Source: Deltaproteobacteria bacterium
GTDB taxonomy: Bacteria; Myxococcota_A; Polyangia; GCA-2747355; JADLHG01
DNA length: 64,000 bases
NCBI GenBank assembly: GCA_020848905.1
Contig: JADLHG010000009.1
Location: 124,001-188,000 of the forward strand
Direction: 5' to 3'
Made by a program: the position numbers and the translations under genes. A model generated the notes under the pieces. That model did not search any database, was not told the origin of the DNA, and saw only the letters and a list, made by a program, of their open reading frames with translations. Positions 25,052 through 33,386 of the stretch are shown in pieces. Each line of letters begins with the position of its first letter. Position 1 is the first letter of the stretch.

Positions 25052-25360
25052 ATGGACCTCCGAAGCTGCAGAGCTCCTCTCCAGGCTGTCCGGCGCGGCG
25101 GCTGGCTGATCTGTCTGCTCTGCGCGGTGCTCGTGGGCTCCTCCGCCGAGGCCGGGCGCGCGAAGAAGACCGCCAAGGCGGCGGCCAAGACCGGCGGCCA
25201 CGCGGCCCGCGACGGGGCACGCACCTTTGGCCGCTCGGTGCGCGGGCTCTTCAAGAAGGGTCCCAAGGGCGCCAAGGCGGAGTGGAAGAAGAACGCCGCG
25301 CTGACCAAGAAGAACGCCAAGGCGAACGCGCGAGCCACCCGGGGCGCGGCCGGCGAGTAG
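25052..25360 (+). CDS. Small basic exported protein (102 aa)
   Basis: Signal peptide with core WLICLLCAVLVGSSAEA, then about 65 mature residues made almost only of Lys, Ala, Gly, Arg and Thr (AKKTAKAAAKTGG, KKGPKGAKAEWKK, KKNAKANARATRG). Low complexity makes assignment impossible; such tails can bind nucleic acid, polyanionic polysaccharide or membranes. No ribosome site is visible before the ATG. TAGACA overlaps the region just upstream and could be a -10 for a near-leaderless transcript. The compositional bias fits a real gene better than a random frame, and the signal peptide is convincing. Confidence 0.55.
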   Translation: MDLRSCRAPLQAVRRGGWLICLLCAVLVGSSAEAGRAKKTAKAAAKTGGHAARDGARTFGRSVRGLFKKGPKGAKAEWKKNAALTKKNAKANARATRGAAGE

Positions 25361-25391
25361 CGATCGCGCGGGGATCGCCGTTGCTCGCGTG

Positions 25392-25407
25392 TGGCGTTCG
25401 GCTTGCA
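25392..25407 (+). promoter_or_regulatory. Sigma-54-like promoter for paralogue 3
   Basis: TGGCGTTCGGCTTGCA: perfect TTGCA -12 element and exact spacing, -24 element TGGCGT. Predicted start near 25418, 80 nt before the ATG at 25498. Paralogue 1 has the same kind of site at a similar distance. Confidence 0.45.
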
Positions 25408-25497
25408 GGGATCTCGCTCCGCCGGGGCTAGGTGGCGGCTTGACGCGCCACGTCCGCGGCGTCGCGGCGTGCGACGTCACGCCGAGGAGAGATCACC

Positions 25498-26517
25498 ATG
25501 CGCGCGATCGTCCGGGTGGCCTTGGCCACGAGCCTCGGGCTCTTCCCTCTCGTTCACGGCACGGGGTGCGGCCCGGAGGGTTCAGAGGGCTCGGGGAGCG
25601 AGCGGGCCGCGCAAGGGGGCGCCAAGGACAAGGTGCGCGAGGCCCTGCGCCGCGCCGCCGAGGACCAGGATCGGCTCTTCGCGCTCGGGTCGCGTGGCAG
25701 CGTGCGCAAGCAGCGCCTCTACGTGAGTCGCGCGAAGACGCCGGAGGCCCGCGAGCTCGTGGCGACGATCAACGAGACGCTCCGCGGGGTGCAGACGGCG
25801 CTCCGCGACGCGCTCGCGGCGCACCGACGCGAGCCGGGGGAGCCCGTCGAGCTCGCCCGCTCGGACTACCAGGCCTACAACGCCTTCCTCCCCGGGCTCG
25901 ACACCGTGCGGCTGGTCTACGATGGCGACGCGATGTTCGCCGCCTTCGCGGCCGATGTGCCGATCCGGGCGGCGGACCTCGTGGCCGTCGAGCTCTCGGC
26001 CTTCGACTTCGTCGAGGGCTTCGCCGGCGAGTGCCGCAAGGAGTGGAGGTCAGGGCTCATCGCCTACCGCAACCCGCGCACGGGGGAGATCTCCTGGCAC
26101 AAGGCGTGGCGCTCGAGCATCGCCGTGGTGGGCGTGAAAGCCGACGGCAGCCCGATCCTCGAGAGCAAGTGGCGCACGGGGCTCTCCTCGGCGCTCGATC
26201 CGGTCACGAGGCGCTGGGAGGTCCACGGGGGAGGGTGGAGCAATCCGTCGGCGTCGGTCTACGACCCGGACCAGGAGCGCGTGATCCACCGCGACGGGGG
26301 CTGGAAGACCGGCATCGGGGGCGTCTTCAACCCCGTCACGGGCCAGATCGAATGGCAGTCTTCCTGGAAGACCGGCCACGCGGGCTACTTCGATCCCAGG
26401 AGCCAGCGTGTGGTCTGGACCTCGGAATGGAAGAGCGGGGTGGCCTGCATCTGGCGTCTCGGTGACGAGTTCTTCACCTCGAACGGTGGGCCGGGCCTCG
26501 AAGACGACGACGACTAA
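25498..26517 (+). CDS. Repeat lipoprotein, paralogue 3 of 3
   Basis: Third member of the family. ATG follows GAGGAGA. Signal peptide and Cys in HGTGCGP. It has the clearest repeats of the three: KWRTGLSSALDPVTRRWEV, GWSNPSASVYDPDQERVI, GWKTGIGGVFNPVTGQIEW, SWKTGHAGYFDPRSQRVVW, then EWKSGVACIWRLGDEFFTS. Each unit is about 22 residues with W-K-x-G at the front and D/N-P in the turn. That regularity points to stacked beta hairpins. The acidic C-terminus is EDDDD. The helical first half and the ELSAFDFVEGFAGECR hinge match paralogue 2. It is separated from its relatives by the propeller lipoprotein and the small basic protein and has its own promoter. Confidence 0.82.
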   Translation: MRAIVRVALATSLGLFPLVHGTGCGPEGSEGSGSERAAQGGAKDKVREALRRAAEDQDRLFALGSRGSVRKQRLYVSRAKTPEARELVATINETLRGVQTALRDALAAHRREPGEPVELARSDYQAYNAFLPGLDTVRLVYDGDAMFAAFAADVPIRAADLVAVELSAFDFVEGFAGECRKEWRSGLIAYRNPRTGEISWHKAWRSSIAVVGVKADGSPILESKWRTGLSSALDPVTRRWEVHGGGWSNPSASVYDPDQERVIHRDGGWKTGIGGVFNPVTGQIEWQSSWKTGHAGYFDPRSQRVVWTSEWKSGVACIWRLGDEFFTSNGGPGLEDDDD

Positions 26518-26634
26518 CTGCCGGATCGGTTGCGGCCGCGGGGGCGAGCGTGGCGGTCGTTGGCCCCGCCCCTCCTTCGCGCTATTCTCCGCGCTCTCAC
26601 ACCTCACGTTACAGCGGAACGAAGGGAGCGACGC

Positions 26635-29151
26635 ATGAGGCGCGGCAGCGGGGATCTTTCTCGACGACGGACGACCTGGGCGCTCGCGGCGCTGCTCGCC
26701 GCATCGGCGTGCGGTGGCTCGAGCTCGAGCACCGACGGAGCGGCGACGGGGGACGGCTCGACCTCGACGGCCATCACCTCGGCCGAGCAGCTCATCACGC
26801 GTCTTCTCTCGGCCGACATCATCGGGGATGGCAGCCGCGAGTGGACGGCCACGGTGCTGCGCAGCCCGCTCAAGCGCGAGGATGCCATCGCGCCGGCCAG
26901 CGGCACGAGCGCCTTCGTGCCGACGGGGGACTACTGGTTCGCCTTCGTGGACCGCGCCCCGCACGCGGCCTTCGCGCACCCCACGAAGTACGTCTTCGTG
27001 GACGTGGCCACGGGGAAGGTCACCGTCGAGGACCAGACCTGGTGGCCGCGCCTGAACGGCAAGGGGCTCACGGTCGCCGGGCGGCCCGTGGCACAGGTCT
27101 TCGCGCCGCTCGCGTCCCCTTCTCCAGCGGCGGCGAAGCGCCCGACCGGCGTGGGGGACGCCTCACGCGACGGCACCCTGCGCGCGGCGTGGGTCATCTA
27201 CCCCGACTACACGGCGCAGAAGGCCGAAGGGCGCCTGCTCGTGGACGGCGTGGGGGCCGGGCAGCGCTACCTGAACGTCGCCGCCGACCTCGACCGCGAC
27301 GGGAAATGGAAGAAGAACGCCGAGGGACCCGAGTGGCTGGTGCGAAACTTCGCCTTCACGGGGGGCGCGGGCCCGAAGCTCTCCGACCCCTTCGAGCTGC
27401 CGCTCGACGCGCAGAAGAAGTTCGCGAACCAGGCCTGGACGCGGGTCAGCGCCCCGGCGAGCCCGGTCGAGGCCAAGTCGTCCGACGAGTGGGACGGGAG
27501 CCTCACGGTCACGCTCGACTCCAAGGACCTCTACTTCAGCTTCACCAGCTGGACGGGGCCGGACTGCGACAGCGAGCTCTCCGGGGTCGGCTGCGGGGCC
27601 GGGCTCGTGGGCCCGCGCGAGCCGCCCTACACCCCCCCCACGGTGAGGGGCGCCCCCTGCGCCTACTTCTGCAAGCCCGAGGACCAGAGGCTCGAGACCT
27701 CGTGCAAGGCGCTCGTGATCAACCTCGGGGACAGCCCGGGAGCCTCGTGGATGGAGGCCGAGATGAACAAGGCCTGGGCCTTCTTCTCGCTGCGCCTCGG
27801 GGACGGCGCGGCCACGAAGATCGATCGACCGACGGCGGAGCAGGCGCTCGCGGCGATCACGGCCTTCGTGAAGGACGTGAAGTGCCTGGACGAGGCGCAT
27901 ATCTACCTCATCGGCCACGGCTACGCGGACGGCGGGATCCACGCCGAGAACGGCCACGGCCGGCTCACCCCCGCGCAGCTCAAGGCCGCCATCCAGCAGG
28001 CGGCCCATTGCCCCGCCACCATGGACCACAAGAAGAACGAGTGCCGCCAGCCGGGCTACTGCAACCTGAACGTGACCATCATGAGCTGCTACGCGGGGAA
28101 CTTCCTCAAGGGCGACAGCTCGCTCGGGCTGCCGGGGGTAAACGTCTTCGCCAACGCCTCGTCGGAGGTCGTCTCTTGGGGCTGGATCGACGGGGACGAC
28201 AAGGGGTTCATAATCGGTGGCACGCTGCGAAGCGCCTTCACGAACGATCAGGCCGACCGCGCGCCGAACGGCAACGGCGACGGCGTGACGACCAACGAAG
28301 AGGCCTGGCGCTTCGCCTCGGCCAACTACGACCGCGGCACGAACGATCAGTACAAGAGCGACCCCCAGTCGAGCGTCAAGGCCGACTGCAACTGCGTCTG
28401 CGCGAGCAGCACGACCTGCACCGCGAACGACGCGGCGCTCGTCAGCGCCTACGCCATCTCGACGCTGCTCCAGTCACCGCTCTACGCGGCCTGCTTCTAC
28501 GTGAACCTCGTGCGCATCGTGCACTCCTCGGGCAGCGTGCCGATAAAGAACGTGGCCCACGACTTCACGACGATCATCCGCTACGCCGCGGCGGTGACCT
28601 TGATGCAGCTGCTGCAGGTGAACCAGCTCTTCAATAACTCCGACTTCCCCTGCGGCCAGGGGCCGAACGGGTACACGTTGTGCCCGACCGGCGCCTCGCC
28701 CGTGCCGGCGGGGGACATGGTCGTCTTGACGAGCGTGCTGGAGAAGCCCGTCCCGCTCAAGGATCCGAAGAGCTACTTCCAGTACGGCTTCGTCTTCGAC
28801 GCCGACGGGGTCGAGCTCAACAACTACCAGCCGGGGGCGCAGTACCCGAACGACTTCTTCAAGGGCACCGACCGCTGGTACGTGGCGGGCTACGACCCGG
28901 CCAAGGGCTGGACGCTGCAGGTCACCGACGCCTCAGGGGGGACGACCAAGCCGCTCGCCTCGGCGGCGCGGGTGATCATCAAGGACAACGCGATGGTGCT
29001 CGTCGTGCCGGCGGCCGAGTTCAAGGTAGCAAAGCCCAAGTTCCGGCTGACGGCCTTCCGGCACGGCGGAGACTACGGGATGAAGGCCCCCTACGATTGG
29101 GACGGGAGCCTGCTTCCCGCCGTGGCGGACGGCCTGCAGGCCATGCCGTAG
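26635..29151 (+). CDS. Lipoprotein with clan CD (caspase/legumain-type) peptidase signature
   Basis: An 838-residue lipoprotein. ATG 26635 follows GAAGGGAG, and the signal peptide ends in lipobox ASAC. After a beta-rich N-terminal part, residues about 365-520 hold a caspase-like core: LVINLGDSPGASW, then EAHIYLIGHGYADGG with His428 and NVTIMSCYAGNF with Cys485. The H-G and S-C-x-x-G blocks after hydrophobic strands are the catalytic dyad signature of clan CD cysteine peptidases (caspase, legumain, gingipain). DGVTTNEEAWRFA follows. The remaining 300 residues include a Cys-rich CNCVCASSTTC patch and a beta-rich end. Substrate unknown. It is the last gene of the lipoprotein island. TATTCT about 48 bp upstream is a possible -10. 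Confidence 0.75.
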   Translation: MRRGSGDLSRRRTTWALAALLAASACGGSSSSTDGAATGDGSTSTAITSAEQLITRLLSADIIGDGSREWTATVLRSPLKREDAIAPASGTSAFVPTGDYWFAFVDRAPHAAFAHPTKYVFVDVATGKVTVEDQTWWPRLNGKGLTVAGRPVAQVFAPLASPSPAAAKRPTGVGDASRDGTLRAAWVIYPDYTAQKAEGRLLVDGVGAGQRYLNVAADLDRDGKWKKNAEGPEWLVRNFAFTGGAGPKLSDPFELPLDAQKKFANQAWTRVSAPASPVEAKSSDEWDGSLTVTLDSKDLYFSFTSWTGPDCDSELSGVGCGAGLVGPREPPYTPPTVRGAPCAYFCKPEDQRLETSCKALVINLGDSPGASWMEAEMNKAWAFFSLRLGDGAATKIDRPTAEQALAAITAFVKDVKCLDEAHIYLIGHGYADGGIHAENGHGRLTPAQLKAAIQQAAHCPATMDHKKNECRQPGYCNLNVTIMSCYAGNFLKGDSSLGLPGVNVFANASSEVVSWGWIDGDDKGFIIGGTLRSAFTNDQADRAPNGNGDGVTTNEEAWRFASANYDRGTNDQYKSDPQSSVKADCNCVCASSTTCTANDAALVSAYAISTLLQSPLYAACFYVNLVRIVHSSGSVPIKNVAHDFTTIIRYAAAVTLMQLLQVNQLFNNSDFPCGQGPNGYTLCPTGASPVPAGDMVVLTSVLEKPVPLKDPKSYFQYGFVFDADGVELNNYQPGAQYPNDFFKGTDRWYVAGYDPAKGWTLQVTDASGGTTKPLASAARVIIKDNAMVLVVPAAEFKVAKPKFRLTAFRHGGDYGMKAPYDWDGSLLPAVADGLQAMP

Positions 29152-29175
29152 GCTGGAGCGACCCCCCCCGACGTA

Positions 29176-30546
29176 CTACGGCGCGAGACCGCGCTTCAGC
29201 GTCCGCACGTCGAGAAAGACCTCGAAGACCACGCGCGAGAGCGCCGCGGCCTGGGCCTCCTGGCGCGCGCGACGGAAGCCGACGAGCGGCGTGAGCTGCG
29301 CCAGCTGGTCGCGATAGGTCTGGCGGAAGAGCGCCGCGCGCGACAGATCGTAGGCGTCGTAGGCGTGGTAGCTCTCGTCGAGCTTCTTCGCGAAGAGCCG
29401 GCTCAGCGCCACGTCGAACTGGCCGTACATGCCGGCGCCCGGCTGGATGCGGTCGTAGTTGGGCAAGCGCTTGTACTCGGGCCCCACACCGATCTCCTTC
29501 TCCCAGACGGCGCGGTGGATCTGGCCCGCCTTCCAGGTGGCGTTGGCCAGGCGAATGGCCCAGCGCAGCCCGCGCCGATCCTCGGGCGAGAGGTCGGCCT
29601 TCTGCGGGAAGCTGGAGAAGTCGGGGCGGGCCCGGTGCCCGGGCTCGACGAGCCGATCGATGTGCGCCGCCATCTGCTCCGCCGTCACGGTGAAACGAAG
29701 GCCCAGGTCCTGCGCCACGACCGTGGCGATGTCCTCGAGCGAGGCGTGGGTCAGCAGGTGCCGCACCCGCTCCTCGTAGTGCGCGCGTTCGGCGGCGCTG
29801 TACAGGCGGCGGCCCGAACTCTCGGCGCGAAAGAGCAGGCGCGGCAGCCAGCGGAAGGCCGTGGGGCCCGCCTTGGTGGCCGCCTCCTTGTACGCGGCTT
29901 CCTGCTCGGGCAGGGCGTGGCCGTAGGCGGAGAAGGCCGGGGCGAAGGCGGCTCCGGCCTGCTGGCACGCGGCGCGAAAGACCTGCCGAACCCGCGCCGA
30001 TTGCGGCGCGTCGACGCGACCGAGGCCCTGGAGCGCGAGGAGGGCAGCCTCCTCTCCGACCGCCTCGGAGTAGGTCTGGTTGCGGGCGGCGAAGCGGGCC
30101 ACGCGCAGCGCCAGCTCGGCCCGGAAGCGCACCTGCTGTCCGAGGACGCGAGCGCGGGCGAGCAGGGGCCGCTGCTTCAGGTCGGCCCAGAAGGCGGACA
30201 GCCCCGACTCGAAGCCCACGAGCTTGGCGTGGAGGGTGTTGCGCGAGCGGAAGCTCGGCTGCTCGGCGGCCACGAGCGCGCCCTCCGCCAGCTTCTCGTG
30301 CAGGCCGTGCAGGACCGGCCGCGAGCCGACGCGGAGCTCGAGGCCGAAGAGCCGGAACGCGAGGCTCCGGCCGGCGGCGAGGGTCCGCTCGACGAGCCCG
30401 GCCTTGGACGCGGGCGCGGCATCCCCGGCCGGCGCGGCCTGCGCCGAGGTCTGCGCGAACGCGAGCAACGCCACGACGGCACCCACGCGAAGCGCCGAGC
30501 GGCGGGCGCACGACGGGTGCGGCTGAGACGAGCCCGAGACGATCAC
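29176..30546 (-). CDS. Hypothetical exported protein (456 aa)
   Basis: No recognised family. The N-terminus (LRVGAVVALLAFAQTSAQA) is a Sec signal peptide, cut after AQA. The mature chain is almost wholly alpha-helical and Ala/Arg-rich (RFRAELALRVARFAARNQ, RQVFRAACQQAGAAFAPAF), with Tyr-rich turns near the end (ESYHAYDAYDLSRAALF). No zinc or nucleophile motif stands out. The GTG start lacks a ribosome site and lies 14 nt from a sigma-54-like -12 element, so the leader may be very short. Convergent with the clan CD lipoprotein, 24 bp apart. It may be cotranscribed with the MerR gene 73 bp upstream. Confidence 0.65.
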   Translation of the reverse strand: MIVSGSSQPHPSCARRSALRVGAVVALLAFAQTSAQAAPAGDAAPASKAGLVERTLAAGRSLAFRLFGLELRVGSRPVLHGLHEKLAEGALVAAEQPSFRSRNTLHAKLVGFESGLSAFWADLKQRPLLARARVLGQQVRFRAELALRVARFAARNQTYSEAVGEEAALLALQGLGRVDAPQSARVRQVFRAACQQAGAAFAPAFSAYGHALPEQEAAYKEAATKAGPTAFRWLPRLLFRAESSGRRLYSAAERAHYEERVRHLLTHASLEDIATVVAQDLGLRFTVTAEQMAAHIDRLVEPGHRARPDFSSFPQKADLSPEDRRGLRWAIRLANATWKAGQIHRAVWEKEIGVGPEYKRLPNYDRIQPGAGMYGQFDVALSRLFAKKLDESYHAYDAYDLSRAALFRQTYRDQLAQLTPLVGFRRARQEAQAAALSRVVFEVFLDVRTLKRGLAP

Positions 30547-30558
30547 GGTGGCTGATGG

Positions 30559-30574
30559 TTCAAGATCCGCGCCA
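30559..30574 (-). promoter_or_regulatory. Possible sigma-54-like promoter
   Basis: Minus strand TGGCGCGGATCTTGAA: good -24 element and spacing; the -12 reads TTGA. It lies 12 nt upstream of the GTG at 30546, which would make the transcript nearly leaderless. Weakest of the set. Confidence 0.25.
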
Positions 30575-30619
30575 GGCGCGAGGCGAGGAGCCCGTGCCCC
30601 GAGGAGAGCGCGCCGCCTT

Positions 30620-31459
30620 CTAAGGCTTGGCTTTCTTTCGCGGTGTGCGACTCCGGGCGGCTGGCCGGTCTCCCGTCCCCCGGCTCCGCGTGCCCCGGCC
30701 TGGCCCCCGCGCCGGCCGGTCTTCAGGCCCCACCGGACTGCGCCCGCCCTCGAGCCCCGCGAGCAGCTCTCCGACGAGCTTGCGTCGGAGCTCCACGATG
30801 AACTGCCCCATGACGTGGAGCGCCACCTCCACGAGGGCCTGCGGCGGCACGGGGAGGCCGCGGCCCCGCAGTCGGCGCACGAGCAGGGCCGTCTCCTCCC
30901 CCACGAGCCGGCTCACGGCGTCCCGGTAGATCACGAGGTCGGCGGTCGGGAAGAGCTCGCGCCCCATACCGAGCGTTCGCGCGCGCGCGATGAGCTCGAC
31001 CAGGCTCGCGTCCTCCGACGAGTACCGCTGACCTCGCCCCTGGCGCGTCGGAGACACGAGGCCGATCTCGGCAAGCGCTTCGAGCTCGTCGGGGTCGATC
31101 CCGCTGCGCGCGAGCAGCGCCTCGCGGGTGAGGGCCGGACCGCCGCGCCGAGACTCCAGCGCCGCGAGGATCCCGGCCTCGAGCTCCGCCGGACTCGGAG
31201 CGACCTCCGCCTCCCCTCCCCCGCCCGAGACCACGAGGGACTTGATCACGCGAAGTGGAAGGCGCCGGTCCTGTTGCAGCCGCCGCACGAGCTGGATGTG
31301 CCCGACGAACGACTCCTCGTAGTAGGCCATGTTGCGCGAGGTCTTGACCGTCGGGCGCGGGAGCAGGCCCTCCCGGATGTAGAACCGGATCGTGGCCGGC
31401 GGGACGCCCGTGCGCCGCGCGAGCTCGCTGATCTTGAGGAGGCCGGGGGCAGGTGGCAT
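30620..31459 (-). CDS. MerR-family transcriptional regulator
   Basis: DNA-binding regulator of 279 aa. Residues 8-75 form the MerR winged helix: KISELARRTGVPPATIRFYIREGLLP, then YYEESFVGHIQLVRRLQQ and LPLRVIKSLV. The C-terminal 190 residues are helical without the Cys pairs of metal-sensing members. They contain a second helical region (ALTREALLARSGIDPDELEALAEIGLV) that reads like another small DNA- or ligand-binding unit, so an organic effector is more likely than a metal. The tail is basic and Pro-rich. An extended -10 (TGCTATAGC) ends 8 nt before the ATG, implying a leaderless transcript. Neighbours are AarF and a phasin-like gene on the same strand. Confidence 0.85.
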   Translation of the reverse strand: MPPAPGLLKISELARRTGVPPATIRFYIREGLLPRPTVKTSRNMAYYEESFVGHIQLVRRLQQDRRLPLRVIKSLVVSGGGGEAEVAPSPAELEAGILAALESRRGGPALTREALLARSGIDPDELEALAEIGLVSPTRQGRGQRYSSEDASLVELIARARTLGMGRELFPTADLVIYRDAVSRLVGEETALLVRRLRGRGLPVPPQALVEVALHVMGQFIVELRRKLVGELLAGLEGGRSPVGPEDRPARGPGRGTRSRGTGDRPAARSRTPRKKAKP

Positions 31460-31467
31460 CGGGCAAG

Positions 31468-31476
31468 GCTATAGCA
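31468..31476 (-). promoter_or_regulatory. Extended -10 element of the MerR gene
   Basis: Minus strand TGCTATAGC fits the extended -10 form TGnTATAAT. The predicted start falls within one or two bases of the ATG. Similar CTGCTAGA elements precede the genes at 12536 and 41170. Confidence 0.35.
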
Positions 31477-31516
31477 GAACCTCGGTGGAGCGACCACCGC
31501 GCGCCGCGATCGGCAC

Positions 31517-32989
31517 CTACCTTCGGCGCTTCTTGGCCGGCAGGGGGTCCACGACGAGGCGCAGCCGCCCCGTGGCCGCCTTTTCGAGAATCGCCCCGAT
31601 CTGGAAGGCCGCGCGCTGCACGTTGATGGTCGTATCGAGCGCCACCTTCGCCGCGTCCTCGACGGAGGCCACGCGGCGGGCGTGCTCCTCGAGCACCCTC
31701 GGCAGAAAGCTGCGGAACATGCCGATCACGTCGATGTGTGGATTCAGGTGCCGCGCCGAGCCGTCCATGTTCGCCAGGCTCTTGCAGACGAGCGCCACGA
31801 TCGGCGGGGCCTGGATGTTGTTCCGGGCGGCGCAGCGCAGCAGGTCCACGAGCAACGTGCCGAGGTTCAACCGCTCGAGGCGCATGCCGTGGTAGCGCGG
31901 CAGCAGCCGCCGCACGTCCATGATCCAGCCGATCTCGTCGGCCTCGCGCGTGGGCTTGCCGAGGTCCAGGAAGGCGTGCGCCACGCCGTGGCTGTCCTTC
32001 ACGAGGAAGTTCAAGAAGACGCGCACGAGGTTGTCCGAGACCTGGCGTTCGATCCGCCCCACCATGCCGAAGTCGAGGAGCGCCACCTTGCCCTCGGGGG
32101 TGAGAAAGACGTTCCCGGGATGCGGGTCGGCGTGAAAGATGCCGTCGAGGAAGAACTGCTGGAAGTAGGAATGGGTCAGCACTCGCGAGAGCGTCTCGCG
32201 CCGGGAGGTGCCGAGGCACTCGACCGGGGCCTGGGAGAGCGGCTGGCCGTCGATGAACTCCATGACCATTACCGACGGGGTCGTGAGCTCCAGGTAGACC
32301 TCGGGCAGGATCAGCTCCGCGCGAAAGCCGTCGAGGTTGCGGCGAAAGACGAGCAGGTTCTCCGCCTCGTGGCGAAAGTCGAGCTCCTCGGCGAAGGCCT
32401 GGGAGAGCTCCTCGACGGTACCCGGCAGGTCATAGGTCTCGCCACGCGAAAGGTGCCGCTGCGCCAGGGCCGCCGCGAGCGCCAGGATCTTCAGGTCCAG
32501 CCCCACCCGGCGCTCCACGCCCGGACGACGGACCTTCACCGCGACCGAGCGCCCGTCGTGCAGCCGCGCCCGATGGACCTGGGCCAGCGACGCCGCGGCG
32601 ACCGGCGCGCTCTCGACCGAGCGAAAGGGGTCGTGCCCCACGGCCTCGGCGTGAGCGCGCAGCGCCACCTCCACCTCGCCAGGCGACATGGGAGCCACGC
32701 GGTCCTGCAGCCGTTGCAGCGTCCGCATCGTGACGGGTGAAACGAGGTCGGGGCGGGTGGAGAGGAGCTGCCCGAGCTTGATGAAGACCGGACCGAGGCG
32801 CTCGAGCCCGTCGCGCAGCCTGCGCGCCGAGGCCTCTTCGTCGGAGGCCGCCGCCAGACGACGCCCGCCGAGGAGCTGTACCAGGGTGCTCTTCTCGAAC
32901 GCGGCCCGTCCGGCCCACCCGCCGAGCGCCTCCACGATGGCCCGGCTGCGGTCCCAGAGGCTTTCGGGCCCCGTCCCGGCGCCCGCCAC
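31517..32989 (-). CDS. AarF/UbiB (ABC1) family atypical kinase
   Basis: Protein-kinase-like fold of the ABC1/UbiB/ADCK family, linked in other organisms to quinone biosynthesis or lipid handling. Landmarks in order: the KxGQ motif in FIKLGQLLSTRPDLV (about 72-86), the Ala-rich loop VAAASLAQVHRARL replacing the usual Gly loop, the Lys in VAVKVRRPGVE, and the catalytic/metal segment GIFHADPHPGNVFL with LLDFGMVGRI. 490 aa, complete, although there is no clear C-terminal transmembrane pair. The GTG start comes 9 nt after the stop of the phasin-like gene, so the two are translated from one messenger. No ubi or men genes are nearby. Confidence 0.9.
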   Translation of the reverse strand: MAGAGTGPESLWDRSRAIVEALGGWAGRAAFEKSTLVQLLGGRRLAAASDEEASARRLRDGLERLGPVFIKLGQLLSTRPDLVSPVTMRTLQRLQDRVAPMSPGEVEVALRAHAEAVGHDPFRSVESAPVAAASLAQVHRARLHDGRSVAVKVRRPGVERRVGLDLKILALAAALAQRHLSRGETYDLPGTVEELSQAFAEELDFRHEAENLLVFRRNLDGFRAELILPEVYLELTTPSVMVMEFIDGQPLSQAPVECLGTSRRETLSRVLTHSYFQQFFLDGIFHADPHPGNVFLTPEGKVALLDFGMVGRIERQVSDNLVRVFLNFLVKDSHGVAHAFLDLGKPTREADEIGWIMDVRRLLPRYHGMRLERLNLGTLLVDLLRCAARNNIQAPPIVALVCKSLANMDGSARHLNPHIDVIGMFRSFLPRVLEEHARRVASVEDAAKVALDTTINVQRAAFQIGAILEKAATGRLRLVVDPLPAKKRRR

Positions 32990-32998
32990 GCGGAGGGC

Positions 32999-33259
32999 CT
33001 AGGCCTGCGCTTTTCGCGCCCGGCTGCGCGTCCGGCTCTTCCCCGCGCGCGCCGGTGCGGCCTCGGTCTCCTCGTCCGTCTCCTTGCGCTCCGTCGCCTC
33101 GCCGGACTTGAGGAGATTTCCCACCAGGCGGCGCGCATCGCGCTCCAGCGTCTCTCCGCGATCTACGACGTCGTCCACGAGATCCTCGACGGAGGTGACG
33201 GCGCGTCGCAGGGCGCGCGCCAGCGGGGTGCGGGTCTTGGTGGCAGTGGCTCGGGCCAT
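32999..33259 (-). CDS. Phasin-like small protein (86 aa)
   Basis: A short helical protein with a basic tail. The core RALRRAVTSVEDLVDDVVDRGETLERDARRLV is an amphipathic helix of the kind seen in phasin/PhaI-type granule proteins. The last 30 residues are Ala/Arg/Lys-rich (RAGKSRTRSRARKAQA), as in proteins that bridge granules and DNA. ATG is preceded by an excellent GGAGGAATCC. It is followed directly by the AarF kinase gene. Without a PHA synthase in view the granule link is only suggested. Confidence 0.6.
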   Translation of the reverse strand: MARATATKTRTPLARALRRAVTSVEDLVDDVVDRGETLERDARRLVGNLLKSGEATERKETDEETEAAPARAGKSRTRSRARKAQA

Positions 33260-33275
33260 GGATTCCTCCGGGTTT

Positions 33276-33288
33276 GTTAATTAGTAAC
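33276..33288. promoter_or_regulatory. Quasi-palindrome in the 33260-33386 divergent promoter region
   Basis: GTTA-ATTAG-TAAC (arms GTTA/TAAC) in an AT-rich patch, 17 bp upstream of the phasin-like ATG and about 100 bp upstream of the dehydrogenase ATG. It could be the binding site of the nearby MerR regulator or of a TetR-type fatty-acid regulator. TTGACA at 33306 has no matching -10. Confidence 0.3.
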
Positions 33289-33386
33289 GAGTACGACTTT
33301 TCACTTTGACAGAACGGCCCGGGCTTGGCAAGCGAACTTGACGGGGCTAACGTGCCTCGGCTCAAGAACCGAGGCTGGAGGGTCCC

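Noticed and set aside
33306-33311. TTGACA as -35 of a sigma-70 promoter for the zinc dehydrogenase.
   Set aside because: No -10 at 16-18 bp; the nearest TAACGT is about 36 bp away.
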